Assembly (NCBI GenBank): GCA_039819065.1
Contig: JBCBSS010000026.1
Location: 1 to 57,447 of the forward strand
Origin: JBCBSS01 sp039819065
GTDB taxonomy: Bacteria; Bacteroidota; Bacteroidia; Cytophagales; Cyclobacteriaceae
Direction: 5' to 3'
DNA length: 57,447 nucleotides
Positions within the stretch are counted from its first letter, which is position 1. Every line of letters begins with the position of its first letter. The translations under genes were made by a program, and so were the position numbers. This document shows positions 28,068 to 38,700 of this stretch, piece after piece. The notes under the pieces are model-generated. The model was not told the origin of the DNA. It worked only from the letters and a program-made list of their open reading frames with translations, and made no database searches.

Positions 28068-29564
28068 ATGGAAAAGATACTGCCAACCATTCTCGCCCTA
28101 GCGTTCATCATGTGTATGTTCATACCATCTAACGCTCAGAAAAATGCCAGAAATGTAGACATCAACGTGCAACGTGTGAGCAATAAGCAGCGCAAAACCG
28201 ATTCGTTGCGCCGACACTTTTACTTGTATAGCCATTTTCGCAAAATTTCCATTGAGCAAGGTATCACAACCTTTGATTCACTTGCTTTTATTGATTGGAA
28301 GAAATCAACTGAAGCGCAAGCCGCATTGGATAAATACGAAATACGTCGAGACTCTCTGCGTCAGGTGAAAGTAGCGGAACAGAAGCGCGATGGGTTGGCT
28401 AAAATTGCAAGTGCTCGCAATGCCACCAATAAAGAGGAAGAAACATATCTCGATCTTTCTTATTGCGATTTGGAAGAAATACCGGACTTCGTTTACGAAT
28501 TCACTAATCTCAAAACACTAGTACTTAAGAACAACCGCATTTCTGAACTTCCCAAAAGGTTGAAGAAGCTAACTAACTTGAAGATCATCAACCTCTCCGG
28601 TAACCATTTGGATTTGCAAAAAGTCAAAATCAAAAAGAATAAGACCATCACCACGCTGGCACTGCTTGATAATAATCTCGACAAGGTACCTAAACAGGTA
28701 AAGAGGTTAAAAGGCCTTAAAGAAATCAACCTATCGGGTAATGAGTTTGAACGTATTCCTACCAAGTTGGGGAGAATAAAAAGCTTAAGGGCGATCAAAC
28801 TAAACGACAATCCACTGAATATCTATGATCAGCCACTCACTAAGCTTAAAAGAATAGAAAAACTGAGGCTCAACAAGTGTGGATTGGGTCAGGTGCCTCT
28901 GGGAGTTTTTGCATTGAACAACCTGAAGGAGCTTCAATTCTCAGGGAACCAGATCTCACATATTCCAGAAGGGATTGGGAACCTTAAGCAGTTGGAATCT
29001 TTGTCTTTTTATAATAATGATATCAATGTGCTACCAGATGCATTCTACGAGTTGACGAATTTAAAAAACGTGGACTTGTATTATAACAGTATAGAAAGGG
29101 TGTCTCCGGCTATTAGTAATCTTCAAAATCTGAAGATAATCTACCTATCGCACAACAGGTTATACGCTTTGCCTGAAAACATTGGAGAAATAGCTGGTTT
29201 ACAAAAGCTTTATTTACACTACAACAGGCTGAGTAGCGTTCCAGAGTCAATAGGGGATCTTAAAAACCTCAAGGTACTTCGATTAAATAACAATTACTTT
29301 ACTGAGTTTCCAAACCAAATACTGAGACTCACTGAACTGGAAGATTTGGATATTGCAGTGAATGAAATATCTATTCTACCAGAAGAATTAGTCAAACTTG
29401 AAAAATTGAAGCTATTCTTCCTGCAAAGGAATCCGATTGCCTTCGAAGCAGAGGCTAACGGTCACCTGGAAGATATGGTGGCACAAATGCGCGAACGAGG
29501 TGCGGTGGTAAACTACAGTAAAAAAGAGAGTGAAGAAGAGGAGGAAGAAGTTATTGATCAATAA
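28068..29564 (+). CDS. secreted leucine-rich repeat protein
   Basis: A protein of 498 residues. Seen: a signal peptide (1-23, MEKILPTILALAFIMC start), a helical charged region (30-125), then about 14 leucine-rich repeats of 22-24 residues (about 127-470) with the LxxLxLxxNxLxxLP pattern, and an acidic tail (KKESEEEEEEVIDQ). LRR solenoids bind proteins or polysaccharides; there is no catalytic domain and no sorting signal. A TAGTTTTA sequence ends 5 bases before the ATG, resembling the leaderless arrangement of the CapA-like gene. It overlaps the CoA-binding gene tail to tail by 7 bp. Confidence 0.88.
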   Translation: MEKILPTILALAFIMCMFIPSNAQKNARNVDINVQRVSNKQRKTDSLRRHFYLYSHFRKISIEQGITTFDSLAFIDWKKSTEAQAALDKYEIRRDSLRQVKVAEQKRDGLAKIASARNATNKEEETYLDLSYCDLEEIPDFVYEFTNLKTLVLKNNRISELPKRLKKLTNLKIINLSGNHLDLQKVKIKKNKTITTLALLDNNLDKVPKQVKRLKGLKEINLSGNEFERIPTKLGRIKSLRAIKLNDNPLNIYDQPLTKLKRIEKLRLNKCGLGQVPLGVFALNNLKELQFSGNQISHIPEGIGNLKQLESLSFYNNDINVLPDAFYELTNLKNVDLYYNSIERVSPAISNLQNLKIIYLSHNRLYALPENIGEIAGLQKLYLHYNRLSSVPESIGDLKNLKVLRLNNNYFTEFPNQILRLTELEDLDIAVNEISILPEELVKLEKLKLFFLQRNPIAFEAEANGHLEDMVAQMRERGAVVNYSKKESEEEEEEVIDQ

Positions 29565-29923
29565 TTTCCGACTCGCAGCATGACCAGGGTACAGCCTTCG
29601 ACGATTTCTATGCCCTTTTCTTCTGCCATTTGCTGAAGTTCGTAGTTCTCCGTTCCAGGGTTGAAAATGATCCTTTTCGGGTTGAGGCTTAAGATGTAAT
29701 CATACCATTGTGGTTGATGCTTTGGGCCTATGTACAATGTGATGGTATCTATGTCGTCAAAATCAGGTCTGTTACGGATATCTACAATTTCTTCTTCCGC
29801 TACTTTGCCTCTTCTGATACCTAAAGGGACGATTTCATGCCCATATTCTGAAAGCATTTCCGAAGCCATAAATGAGTAGCGGGCTGGGTTCGGAGATGCG
29901 CCAATTACTGCTGTTTTTTTCAT
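29558..29923 (-). CDS. CoA-binding domain protein (YccU-like)
   Basis: A protein of 121 residues. It is a single Rossmann-like CoA_binding_2 domain: AVIGASPNPARYS at the N-terminus (nucleotide loop), VPLGIRRGKV, DTITLYIGP, IIFNPGTEN and EGCTLVMLR at the end. The fold resembles the CoA-binding part of succinyl-CoA synthetase, but the specific function of these stand-alone proteins is unknown. It lies between the LRR gene (7 bp overlap) and the COG2509 flavoprotein, 42 bp from the latter on the same strand. Confidence 0.9.
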   Translation of the reverse strand: MKKTAVIGASPNPARYSFMASEMLSEYGHEIVPLGIRRGKVAEEEIVDIRNRPDFDDIDTITLYIGPKHQPQWYDYILSLNPKRIIFNPGTENYELQQMAEEKGIEIVEGCTLVMLRVGNY

Positions 29924-29965
29924 GCTTATATTTAAAAAATACCCAGGTATAGAACCATACTTACG

Positions 29966-31546
29966 CTAAATTAATTCAACTCCAGCATACTTCTGCATTA
30001 AGGCTTTAGCGCACCTTTCTCCATCCATAGCTGCGGACACAATACCTCCGGCATATCCTGCTCCTTCACCACATGGGTATAGTCTTTTCACTTCAGTATG
30101 CTCGAGGGTGGCTTTGTCCCTGGGGATGCGCACCGGAGATGAGGTACGGCTTTCTACACCCACTATCTGCGCTTCTTCGGTCAGGTATCCTTTCATCTTC
30201 TTCCCGAAAGCTTTGAAGCTCTGGCGGAGGCTATCGGAGATAAAATCAGGCAGTACTGCCCTCATATCCATCTCCTCCAGACCTGGTTGATAAGAGGTCG
30301 GCAAGAGCCCTGATCCAGTTCTATTAGTGACGAAATCTGTCATGCGCTGTGCTGGTGCTACCTGGGAATTGCCAGCCAGACCACAGGCTTTTTGTTCCAC
30401 GGAGGCCTGGAATTCCATCGCGGCTAATGCGCCGTACTTTTCAAATCCTTTGAAATCCTCTCCTTCAACCGAAACGACTATACCAGAGTTGGCATACTTA
30501 GAATCACGGCGTGACGGGCTCATCCCGTTTACCACCACTTCTCCTGGGGCTGTGGCAGATGGAACGATAAAGCCTCCGGGACACATGCAAAAAGAAAATA
30601 CACCTCTCTGCCTATCCTGACTTGCCGCTTGATGTACCAAAGCGTAAGACGAAGCGGGCAGGTAAGGTCCTCTGTCTATTGAGCAATTGTATTGAATCTT
30701 GTCTATCAGTACTTGAGGGTGTTCTATTCTCACACCCAAGGCGAAAGGTTTGGCTTCTATCAGTACTTTGCGAGTGTTTAACAACCGGAAAATGTCACGG
30801 GCAGAATGCCCGGTGGCCAGTATGACTGCCATTCCTTCTATTGTGTTACCATGTTGATCTATCACCCCTTTGATCTCATCATTCTGGATAACTAAGTCTT
30901 CTACTCGCGTATCAAATAAAACCCCACCACCTCGTGTGATGATTGTTTCCCGCATTTGCTCTATAATCTTGGGTAACTTGTTTGTTCCGATATGGGGGTG
31001 AGCTTCATAGAGGATATCTTCTTTGGCACCATGTGCTACCAACACTTCCAAAATGCGTTTGAGATCACCTCTCTTTTTGGATCGGGTATATAGTTTGCCA
31101 TCTGAGTATGTACCTGCTCCTCCTTCTCCAAAGCAGTAATTACTATCTGGATTGACAATGTGATGTTTGTTGATAGCGGCTAAGTCTCTTCTCCTGGCCC
31201 TCACATCCTTACCCCTTTCTACAATGATCGGCTTAAGTCCATACTCAAGTACCTGTAAAGCGGCAAACAAGCCAGCTGGCCCAGCCCCTACTATGACAAC
31301 GCGTTTGTCATTATCCGCTTTATGTTCAGGCTTTGAATACGAGATCAGAGGAGGTGGTTCTTCTCCGGCAAACACCTCGGCTTGTACACGCACTTTGACT
31401 TGCCGGAAACGGGCATCAACAGATCTTTTCAGCAGTCTCGTTTGATATTCCTGCTTCAGCTTGAGCTTATCCATAACGATCTGATCAAAGTTGGTCTGAT
31501 CAAACGCCTGTTCTGGAGTAAGCGTAAGTTCTAATGTCTTTCTCAC
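29966..31546 (-). CDS. COG2509-type FAD-dependent oxidoreductase
   Basis: A protein of 526 residues. Seen: an N-terminal about 85-residue ferredoxin-like region (LTLTPEQAFDQ, FRQVKVRVQAEVF), the FAD dinucleotide motif VVIVGAGPAGLFAAL (about 83-97), YCFGEGGAGTYSDGKLYTR, CPGGFIVPS and GEGAGYAGGIVSAAMDG at the C-terminus. Proteins of this group are annotated as uncharacterised FAD-dependent dehydrogenases; substrate unknown. It is complete and upstream of the CoA-binding gene in the same direction. Confidence 0.88.
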   Translation of the reverse strand: MRKTLELTLTPEQAFDQTNFDQIVMDKLKLKQEYQTRLLKRSVDARFRQVKVRVQAEVFAGEEPPPLISYSKPEHKADNDKRVVIVGAGPAGLFAALQVLEYGLKPIIVERGKDVRARRRDLAAINKHHIVNPDSNYCFGEGGAGTYSDGKLYTRSKKRGDLKRILEVLVAHGAKEDILYEAHPHIGTNKLPKIIEQMRETIITRGGGVLFDTRVEDLVIQNDEIKGVIDQHGNTIEGMAVILATGHSARDIFRLLNTRKVLIEAKPFALGVRIEHPQVLIDKIQYNCSIDRGPYLPASSYALVHQAASQDRQRGVFSFCMCPGGFIVPSATAPGEVVVNGMSPSRRDSKYANSGIVVSVEGEDFKGFEKYGALAAMEFQASVEQKACGLAGNSQVAPAQRMTDFVTNRTGSGLLPTSYQPGLEEMDMRAVLPDFISDSLRQSFKAFGKKMKGYLTEEAQIVGVESRTSSPVRIPRDKATLEHTEVKRLYPCGEGAGYAGGIVSAAMDGERCAKALMQKYAGVELI

Positions 31547-31582
31547 TGGGTAAGGTATTTATCCTTAAAATCGACTACAAAA

Positions 31583-33340
31583 CTAGCGATTCTCTATGGA
31601 GAAAACGTAGCCAAAGTTCAATCCGAACCTGAAGGTAATGGGAATGGTCGATTGGGAGAGTGAAGAAAAGGTATCTTCAAAGTTCTCAGCTACCTGAAAG
31701 TTACGGTACCCTGTTCCCACACCCACAAAGGCATCTGCTGTGAAGCCTTTGGTGTACGTCTTAGGCTTAAACCGGTAGCCAAGCAGTACGGCATATTCTA
31801 TTTTTTGCTCAGAAGCATTAGCCATAATGATATTTTCCGGGGCAACTGGTACGGTAATATTAGCAGAATGATTGAGATTGGTAAAGATCAATTCATGACC
31901 AAAGTACCACATACCAAAGTTCTTGTCGGTGTTGTAGAATTTTTGGCGAAAGGCGATTGAGTATCCTCTTTTGAAAAGGTCGTTTATGGGTATATTCTCT
32001 GCTCTTCTAAAGAAAGGATCTCTTATCCCTCTAAATTCGAATTCATGCCCCAACCTTTCCTGAAAGTAGAATTCTGTAGAAAATGGGATGTATCCTAGAA
32101 ATGTAGCAGCCGGGTTAGAGCTTATTATCAAACCCTTGAATTCATTGATCTTGGGTTCAAAATGAGAAAACTTTCTTCCGCGAAATTTATAATCTGCAAC
32201 ACCGTACTCCTTCTTTGGCTTGGGTGGTTTGATTTGGTCAAAATCAGCATCCTTACCATCGTAAAATGGCTTATAGTAACCTGCTAAAGACCCTTTGTTG
32301 TCATATATTTCCCACGTACCCACACGCTGATCATCTTTGATGGTTCCTTTTGTGCGCAGTGAGCCATCAGGATAGTAACCAATATATTGGCCTTCTCCAT
32401 CCTTGAAGTCACACTCTCCTTCTAATGCACCACCCTCATAGTAGTATCTCCAATTGCCTTGATTTTGGCCATCGCGAACGTAGCCTTTGACCTTGATCTT
32501 TCCGCTTTTGTAATATTCTTTGTATTCTCCTGTGCCGTTGTCGAAATCAGTTTCACCTTTGAGTGCTCCATCTGGGTAGTATATTTTCCAAGGGCCATTT
32601 TTGCTGCCATTGGCAAAGTCTCCTCTGGAGTTCACAACACCATCATCATAGTAATAAGTCCAAACTCCCTCCGCTTTGTCATTCTCGAACTCTCCAACCG
32701 CGGAAGGCTTGCCATTGAGGTGAAAGTACTTCCATTGTCCAGTTTTCTGACCATTTACAAACTTACCTTCTGCCCTAAGCTCTCCTGATTCGTAATAGTA
32801 TTTCCAGAAGCCAGTGTTTTGCATGCCTGATTTAGGCCCCTCTCCTTTTCGTGCACCCGAATGGAAGTATTCTATATATTTCCCCTTGTCGGCGGTATAT
32901 TCTATTTCACCCTGAAGCTTCCCATCTTCATAGTAGTATTTCCACAATCCTTCTCGTTTATTGTCTTTGAAATCCCCAATGCTTTTCTGATCGCCGCTTT
33001 CAAAATAAGTTTTCCACTCTCCTTGTCTTTGCTTTTTGTAGATTTCTCCTTCCATGCTCATCACGCCATTCTCGAAAAAATACTCCCAATAGCCGCGATC
33101 GGGGTCATCGCTAAGTGAGCCACGCATTTTCAAATCGCCATTCTCATAGAAAAACTCCCAGACACCTACCGTGTTGTTGTTCTCAAACTGGCCTTCTGAT
33201 TCTACCTGGCCATTTAAATAGAAGGAGGTGTATTTACCTTGCAGCACATTGCTGATCGTGTCAGTAACGTAGTATTCAGCTTTGACTATCTTCTTTTCAT
33301 CGTCATGATAGGAGTATAGCTTAACACCTTGTGCGAACAA
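31583..33340 (-). CDS. MORN-variant (YwqK-type) repeat protein; start uncertain
   Basis: At least 585 residues. Seen: about 14 to 15 tandem MORN_2-type repeats of about 23 residues (G.W..YY.NG.L...G.F.NG pattern) up to about residue 350, then a C-terminal beta-rich domain of about 200 residues that may be an outer-membrane or beta-barrel-like part. The only ordinary start in frame near the 5' end is a TTG at 33340, which gives MFAQGVKLYSY. The frame stays open upstream and encodes a good signal peptide (VIRAFITSLTFIFLANTLFAQ) ending exactly there, but with no ATG, GTG or TTG before it. ATC at 33388 or ATT at 33412/33415 would be needed. The true gene therefore probably starts near 33388. Function unknown; exported (inferred). 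Confidence 0.75.
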   Translation of the reverse strand: MFAQGVKLYSYHDDEKKIVKAEYYVTDTISNVLQGKYTSFYLNGQVESEGQFENNNTVGVWEFFYENGDLKMRGSLSDDPDRGYWEYFFENGVMSMEGEIYKKQRQGEWKTYFESGDQKSIGDFKDNKREGLWKYYYEDGKLQGEIEYTADKGKYIEYFHSGARKGEGPKSGMQNTGFWKYYYESGELRAEGKFVNGQKTGQWKYFHLNGKPSAVGEFENDKAEGVWTYYYDDGVVNSRGDFANGSKNGPWKIYYPDGALKGETDFDNGTGEYKEYYKSGKIKVKGYVRDGQNQGNWRYYYEGGALEGECDFKDGEGQYIGYYPDGSLRTKGTIKDDQRVGTWEIYDNKGSLAGYYKPFYDGKDADFDQIKPPKPKKEYGVADYKFRGRKFSHFEPKINEFKGLIISSNPAATFLGYIPFSTEFYFQERLGHEFEFRGIRDPFFRRAENIPINDLFKRGYSIAFRQKFYNTDKNFGMWYFGHELIFTNLNHSANITVPVAPENIIMANASEQKIEYAVLLGYRFKPKTYTKGFTADAFVGVGTGYRNFQVAENFEDTFSSLSQSTIPITFRFGLNFGYVFSIENR

Positions 33341-33444
33341 AGTGTTAGCTAAAAAGATAAAGGTCAGGGATGTGATGAAAGCTCTGATTACTAATACCTT
33401 ATACGCTAAAATAATATACGAAGATAAGCATAAAAAAGGAAGCC

Positions 33445-34425
33445 TCAGAGGTTGCCTTTTTCTTTTTGCAGTACCTCATTTTCAAGCGCCGGGTGCCCCC
33501 AGTTTTCCTTTTCTTCTTCCGACCATAGGTTAGGAAAGAAAATCACTTTTTGGAATCTCGGTGGTAAGTACTTCTGCCAATTGGTACCTCCGGTTGCTTT
33601 GATATCCTTTGGGTCTTTGTGTAGGTATTTGGCGGCAGACCTGTAGTGTGCCAAACGCCAGGAAATATTGGCCAAAACATCAAGCTCTCGTAAGCTTGAG
33701 ATGATCTCCTCTTTTTTATCGCTGGATTGGAAATGCTTTTCGAATAAACGCAGTAGGTTTCTTTCTTTGTAGTCATTTGCCTTTCGTGCGAAATCTTCGT
33801 CGTATTTATCTTCAAATTGCCTTAGCGTCAAGGTCTTTTTACCAGAGGCAAGCTCTGTGGCGCCGCTTCTCCAATATAGATTCTCAAGCATTTGGTCGAA
33901 GTCATTATTACTTTCTAACGCTTCTCGCCTATTAACATCCACAAGGTTGATGAGGTCGGTTGAGCATATCTCTATCATTCTGTATTGCGCCGATTGGAAA
34001 CCACTTGAAGGTAGTAGTGCCATTCTAAACTTAAGGAATTGCTCAGTCTCCATACCTTCTCTCATGATAGCAAATGAGTGCTGTAACTGCTCGAAATAGC
34101 GTAACACACGATTAATACGTTCTAGAAAAAACTCCTCATCCAAATGCTTTTGCTCAGCGATTTGATTGATTTCCCATAGAATCAGCTTAAAATAGAGTTC
34201 TGTAATCTGATGATAAACGATGAAGACAAACTCATCCTTAAACCCGGTTTTGGGAGATTGAAGGCTGAGTAGTGTATCGAGATGTATGTAGTCCCAGTAA
34301 GTGAGGTAATCAGAATATAGAAGCCCGTCCAAATATGAGGATAGATCTTGTCCCATCACTTCGTACTTACTTTCAAGTTTTTTGATCTGTTCTATTATTC
34401 TCTGATCGATTTCGGATCTATCCAT
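33445..34425 (-). CDS. kynA: tryptophan 2,3-dioxygenase
   Basis: A protein of 326 residues. Seen: LTYWDYIHLDTLLSLQ, the heme-pocket stretch FIVYHQITELYFKL, RMALLPSSGFQSAQYR, and the distal TGGTNWQKYLP substrate loop followed by RFQKVIFFP. All-helical heme enzyme that opens the indole ring of L-tryptophan to N-formylkynurenine. It diverges from a glutaryl-CoA dehydrogenase gene (54 bp gap), which acts late in the same catabolic route. A textbook Bacteroidota promoter is found upstream. Confidence 0.93.
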   Translation of the reverse strand: MDRSEIDQRIIEQIKKLESKYEVMGQDLSSYLDGLLYSDYLTYWDYIHLDTLLSLQSPKTGFKDEFVFIVYHQITELYFKLILWEINQIAEQKHLDEEFFLERINRVLRYFEQLQHSFAIMREGMETEQFLKFRMALLPSSGFQSAQYRMIEICSTDLINLVDVNRREALESNNDFDQMLENLYWRSGATELASGKKTLTLRQFEDKYDEDFARKANDYKERNLLRLFEKHFQSSDKKEEIISSLRELDVLANISWRLAHYRSAAKYLHKDPKDIKATGGTNWQKYLPPRFQKVIFFPNLWSEEEKENWGHPALENEVLQKEKGNL

Positions 34426-34461
34426 AGAGCTTTATATGATGTTATGTAAATTTGAGAGTAG

Positions 34462-34490
34462 CAAAGTTATACTAATCCCATGTCTGCAAA
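34462..34490 (-). promoter_or_regulatory. kynA: kynA promoter (perfect TTTG-N17-TAnnTTTG)
   Basis: On the minus strand TTTG (34490-34487), a 17-base spacer and TAACTTTG (34469-34462), both exact. Predicted leader about 30-35 bases. The -33 box lies inside the first codons of the divergent glutaryl-CoA dehydrogenase gene. Confidence 0.65.
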
Positions 34491-35703
34491 TACATTACAA
34501 GAAGAAAATACCTCGCTGAAAAGCGCAAAAACCGACTTGTTCGAGTCTCCCGATTTCTACAACATTGATGATCTGCTTACAGAAGAGCATAAGCTTATCA
34601 GAAGTTCGATACGTGATTTCGTCAAGAAAGAGATATCTCCGTATATAGAAGATTGGTGCGAAAGGGCTTATTTCCCATACGATATCGTGAAGAAATTCGG
34701 TGATATCGGAGCGTTTGGCCCTACTGTACCAACCCAATATGGCGGTGGCGGACTAGACTATATCTCATATGGTCTGATCATGCAGGAGATAGAACGCGGT
34801 GATTCGGGTATGAGATCAACTGCGTCTGTTCAGGGCTCGTTAGTCATGTATCCTATTTACAAGTTTGGCTCAGAAGAGCAAAGGAATAAATTCCTTCCCA
34901 AACTGGCCTCTGGTGAAATGCTTGGTTGTTTTGGTCTTACCGAACCAGACCATGGTTCTAACCCAGGTGGTATGACCACCAATATCAAGGATATGGGCGA
35001 CCACTACGTGCTTAATGGTTCCAAGATGTGGATTTCTAACTCACCCAAGTCCGATGTGGCCGTTGTATGGGCCAAAAATGAGGAAGGCCGTATCAAGGGT
35101 GTGATTGTTGAAAAGGGAATGGAGGGCTTTAGTGCACCTGAGATTCACGGTAAATGGTCTCTCCGTGCCAGCACAACCGGCGAGCTTGTGTTTGACAATG
35201 TGAAGATCCCAAAAGAGAATATTCTTCCTAATAAAGATGGTCTTGGTGCACCTTTGATGTGCCTTGATTCCGCACGTTATGGCATCGCCTGGGGAGCCAT
35301 TGGAGCGGCGATGGACTGCTATGATTCTGCCAGAAGGTACGCTCTGGAAAGGATACAGTTCGGAAAACCGATTGCGTCATTCCAGCTTGTACAGAAGAAA
35401 TTATCTGAGATGCTTACGGAAATCACCAAAGCGCAGCTTTTGAATTGGAAGCTTGGTAAAATGATGAATGAAGGCACGGCTACCACAGCTCAGATTTCTA
35501 TGGCGAAGAGAAACAGTGTAGAGACCGCACTCAACATAGCCCGAGAAGCGCGACAAGTTCATGGTGGTATGGGCATCACAGGAGAATACCCAATGATGCG
35601 CCATATGATGAATCTTGAGTCTGTAGTTACCTACGAAGGTACACACGATATTCACCTGCTCATTCTAGGGGCTGAAATAACCGGTATTCCGGCTTTCTCT
35701 TAG
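34480..35703 (+). CDS. gcdH: acyl-CoA dehydrogenase, glutaryl-CoA dehydrogenase type
   Basis: A protein of 407 residues. Seen: ACAD N-domain; SGMRSTASVQGSLVMYPIY, including the Arg that binds the glutaryl carboxylate in GCDH; CFGLTEPDHGSNPGGM; ARYGIAWGAIGAAMDCYD; RIQFGKPIASFQLVQKKL; and the catalytic glutamate in TYEGTHDIHLLILG. These match glutaryl-CoA dehydrogenase better than short-chain enzymes. It oxidises and decarboxylates glutaryl-CoA to crotonyl-CoA in lysine and tryptophan breakdown. Divergent from kynA; ends at a bidirectional terminator. Confidence 0.85.
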   Translation: MSANTLQEENTSLKSAKTDLFESPDFYNIDDLLTEEHKLIRSSIRDFVKKEISPYIEDWCERAYFPYDIVKKFGDIGAFGPTVPTQYGGGGLDYISYGLIMQEIERGDSGMRSTASVQGSLVMYPIYKFGSEEQRNKFLPKLASGEMLGCFGLTEPDHGSNPGGMTTNIKDMGDHYVLNGSKMWISNSPKSDVAVVWAKNEEGRIKGVIVEKGMEGFSAPEIHGKWSLRASTTGELVFDNVKIPKENILPNKDGLGAPLMCLDSARYGIAWGAIGAAMDCYDSARRYALERIQFGKPIASFQLVQKKLSEMLTEITKAQLLNWKLGKMMNEGTATTAQISMAKRNSVETALNIAREARQVHGGMGITGEYPMMRHMMNLESVVTYEGTHDIHLLILGAEITGIPAFS

Positions 35704-35721
35704 CAAGGAGCTTTTTATACA

Positions 35722-35770
35722 AAAGGGACCCGCTCTTTCAGGTACAATTCCTTTAGAACGAGTCCCTTTC
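35722..35770. terminator. bidirectional terminator
   Basis: Arms AAAGGGAC (35722-35729) and GTCCCTTT (35762-35769) with a partly paired 32-base loop. A T-rich stretch follows the plus-strand hairpin and an A-rich stretch precedes it, so it can serve both the dehydrogenase gene and the convergent T9SS gene. Confidence 0.65.
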
Positions 35771-35790
35771 TTATTTAAAGGCTTTTCTTT

Positions 35791-38700
35791 CTAATCTTTT
35801 ACAAAACGTCGAACCACTCGGCTATCGTTGTCCTCGGCAATGACGAAGTAATAACCTGAAGGCTGCTCAGATATATCGAAGGTCAATTGATCACCGATTC
35901 TATCGGCAGATTGGGTAGTCACTATACGGCCATTGAAATCATAAATACTAACCTGCGTATTACCATCAAAATCATCGGTTAATGCCAAATTCACCAGATC
36001 ACTCGTGGGATTGGGGAATATAGTGATTTCATCAAAGGCTATTTGGTTTTCAAGATCAGTAATCACACTTCCACAGAAATCATCATAAATGTATTCGATG
36101 TCTATTACATTGGATAAGGCGGACTCCCCTGTTCGTGTATTGGTCAATCTCATCTGGTATGATCCCGGATTGCCATCCGTAAGAATAGCTCTTGAATTCA
36201 GGTTAGCAATTTGCTGCCCATCTACAAACCACTCATAGGTTAGATTGAAGTCATTAGATACCTCGCTGGTGGCACCGTTACCGAAAATTGTGATTCTGTT
36301 TCCTTCGCATGGTGTATTGGACTTGAAGATACTGGCTTGCAATGGCACATCCATTCTCGCTTCAAAAACACCATTACCATGAGTCGCAACGGAAACCAAC
36401 CCTTCAACTGGCCTGACACGGAGCATGTCTACCACAACATTGCCTATGGTATTGGCACCTTCCTGATTCCATACGGTATTCATACCATTTAATGTTTCCG
36501 TGCTATAAAGTCCGGCACTGGTACCTAACAAGTAAATATTGCCACTGCCATTGGGCATGATTTCCATCCAACGGATAGAAGGGCCATTTCCACTGCCGTC
36601 AGGGTTCTCTTCCAGGTTACCGCTAACGGCATTCCAGGTGATGCCACCATCAGTCGTTTGGAACACACTAAGAATGTCATAATTCGAGAATACCACGAAA
36701 ATGTTATCAGAATCCCGTCTGTCTACAGCAATGCAGTTTATAAATCCTCCGGTCGGAAAGTTGTCTCCCGTGATCTCTACCACATTTACTGGAATATCAT
36801 TGGTATCATCTGCGCGATATACTCTACCGAATGTTGTACCAAAGAAAAGCTGGTTAGCGGGGGTGACGGAACTGGTCATGGCAGACACATTTTCTGAAGG
36901 ATTGAGGATAACTGAACCTAGTGTGAGCCAATCGCTCCCGGAAGGAAATGTTCTCAAATCGAGTGTGTAATAAATCAATCCTCTACCTGCAACAAACGCC
37001 TTGTTGGGGGATACCAGATCTGTAGTCAATGGGTTTACGAACAAGAACGGCGTATCACCTGCTCCGGGAGGGTTAATATTTCTAACATCTTCCTGTTGAC
37101 CTGTTTCTTCATTGAATGAGTATCGCACAATTTGTGCGAACTGGGCTGAAGCTAATATAGAATTGTAGGTAACATCACAAAAGGCACCATCGCCACCAAA
37201 CAGTTGTATCCATTCTGTTGTGGGCGAAGAATCCAAAGCAGCCTGGGTCATATTATCTTGCATTCCTCCCATCACCAATGCATCTCCAGCGATATACTTG
37301 TTATTAGCCAGTGCATAGAATTGCGTGGTCAAATAGCCGTTATTCAGTTCTGTCCATTCTACCACAATTTCATCGGCTACTGCACCACTCTGATCAGTTA
37401 GTTGGGTTACATTGGTTTCCAGGTTATTGTCCGTCACACTCAAGCCTCCATCATGTGAAGATATCATGCGATTGCTGTTGTTCGGAAAAAAGATCAAAGC
37501 GTGCTGGTCAGGGTGATGATTTTGATATATACCAATTCTGTCTTGCGCATTAATAAACTCTGAATATCCTCCTATCCACTGGGTTTCAGATGTATTGGCA
37601 AAGCCGTTGGTGGATCGATACAAGTTGACTACACCCAGGTAGACCACATCGCTATTATCGGGATGGACTTTTACATATTGATCGTAAGAGTTTTGGGTAT
37701 CAAACTCCCCGATAGGTCCATCGGACTGAGGTATTGCATCTGATCTATCCTCGATGGCACCGGTAGAAGCATCATACCTAAACAGGCTATGGTCATTACC
37801 TGCGAATTCGGTTCTCAGAAAGTAGACGATGTTTTCATTGCTTGGGCTTATACCGATGGAAGTTCGTTGATAACCGGAAGTCGCGGCACCAGCTGGTGGG
37901 TCGATCTCTGTCCAATTGATTCCATCTGTAGATGTCCATATGCCGTTATCGATATTGCCGGTAGAACCGTTGGGCTGGTCTGAAACAGTGGCATAAAGCC
38001 TTCCTGTTGAGGTGATAGCTACCTCCGTATGGAGGCTTAAATTGGCAGGGTCTCCCAGCACGAATTCATAGGTCTGAAAGCCATCCGTTGTACGTATGAT
38101 ACCATCGATGACTGCCGCATAAATCTCGTCTTCAACCAGGTTAGTTTGGTCGATGACCATGGCGTTAACAATTCTAAACTCGTTATTAGTGATGGTAATA
38201 TCTCCAGTTGCTGTACCGGGCACGATCTCCCAGCTTTGTCCAGAGTTGATAGAACGATAAATACCATCACCTCTATAGAATGCTCCCCCATTACCATTGG
38301 CGCTATTACCGGTTACTTCCCCTGTACCGTGGTACCACTCATTCTGTCTGCCGGGCCGAGGATCTTGTACCAAAGCGGTTACGCTGGGAAACTGGTCTCT
38401 TCGTGTTGTTCTTGTCCAGGAATCACCACCGTTTATGCTTCGCCACATACCGCCAGAAACGCCTCCTGCCAGGATTGTATTTCCTGATGGATCATTCATA
38501 TCAAAGGCAAGGGCTCTGGTTCTACCCCCTACGTTATCTGGACCTCGGTTTATGAAGTTAAATGCCTCGGTGCGGGCATTTTTAAGTGTCTTCGATTTGA
38601 GGGCATAGCCAGAACTCACAGGTATACTCTTAGTAAAAGTTACTTCTTTTTGCCTTATGTTATCCGGAATCAAGTTTGTTCTAGGGCTGCGTAGGCGTAG

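Noticed and set aside
38146..38608. Overlapping plus-strand frames of about 90-113 residues inside the BNR protein gene
   Set aside because: They are antisense shadows of a well-supported gene and show no domain or start signal.
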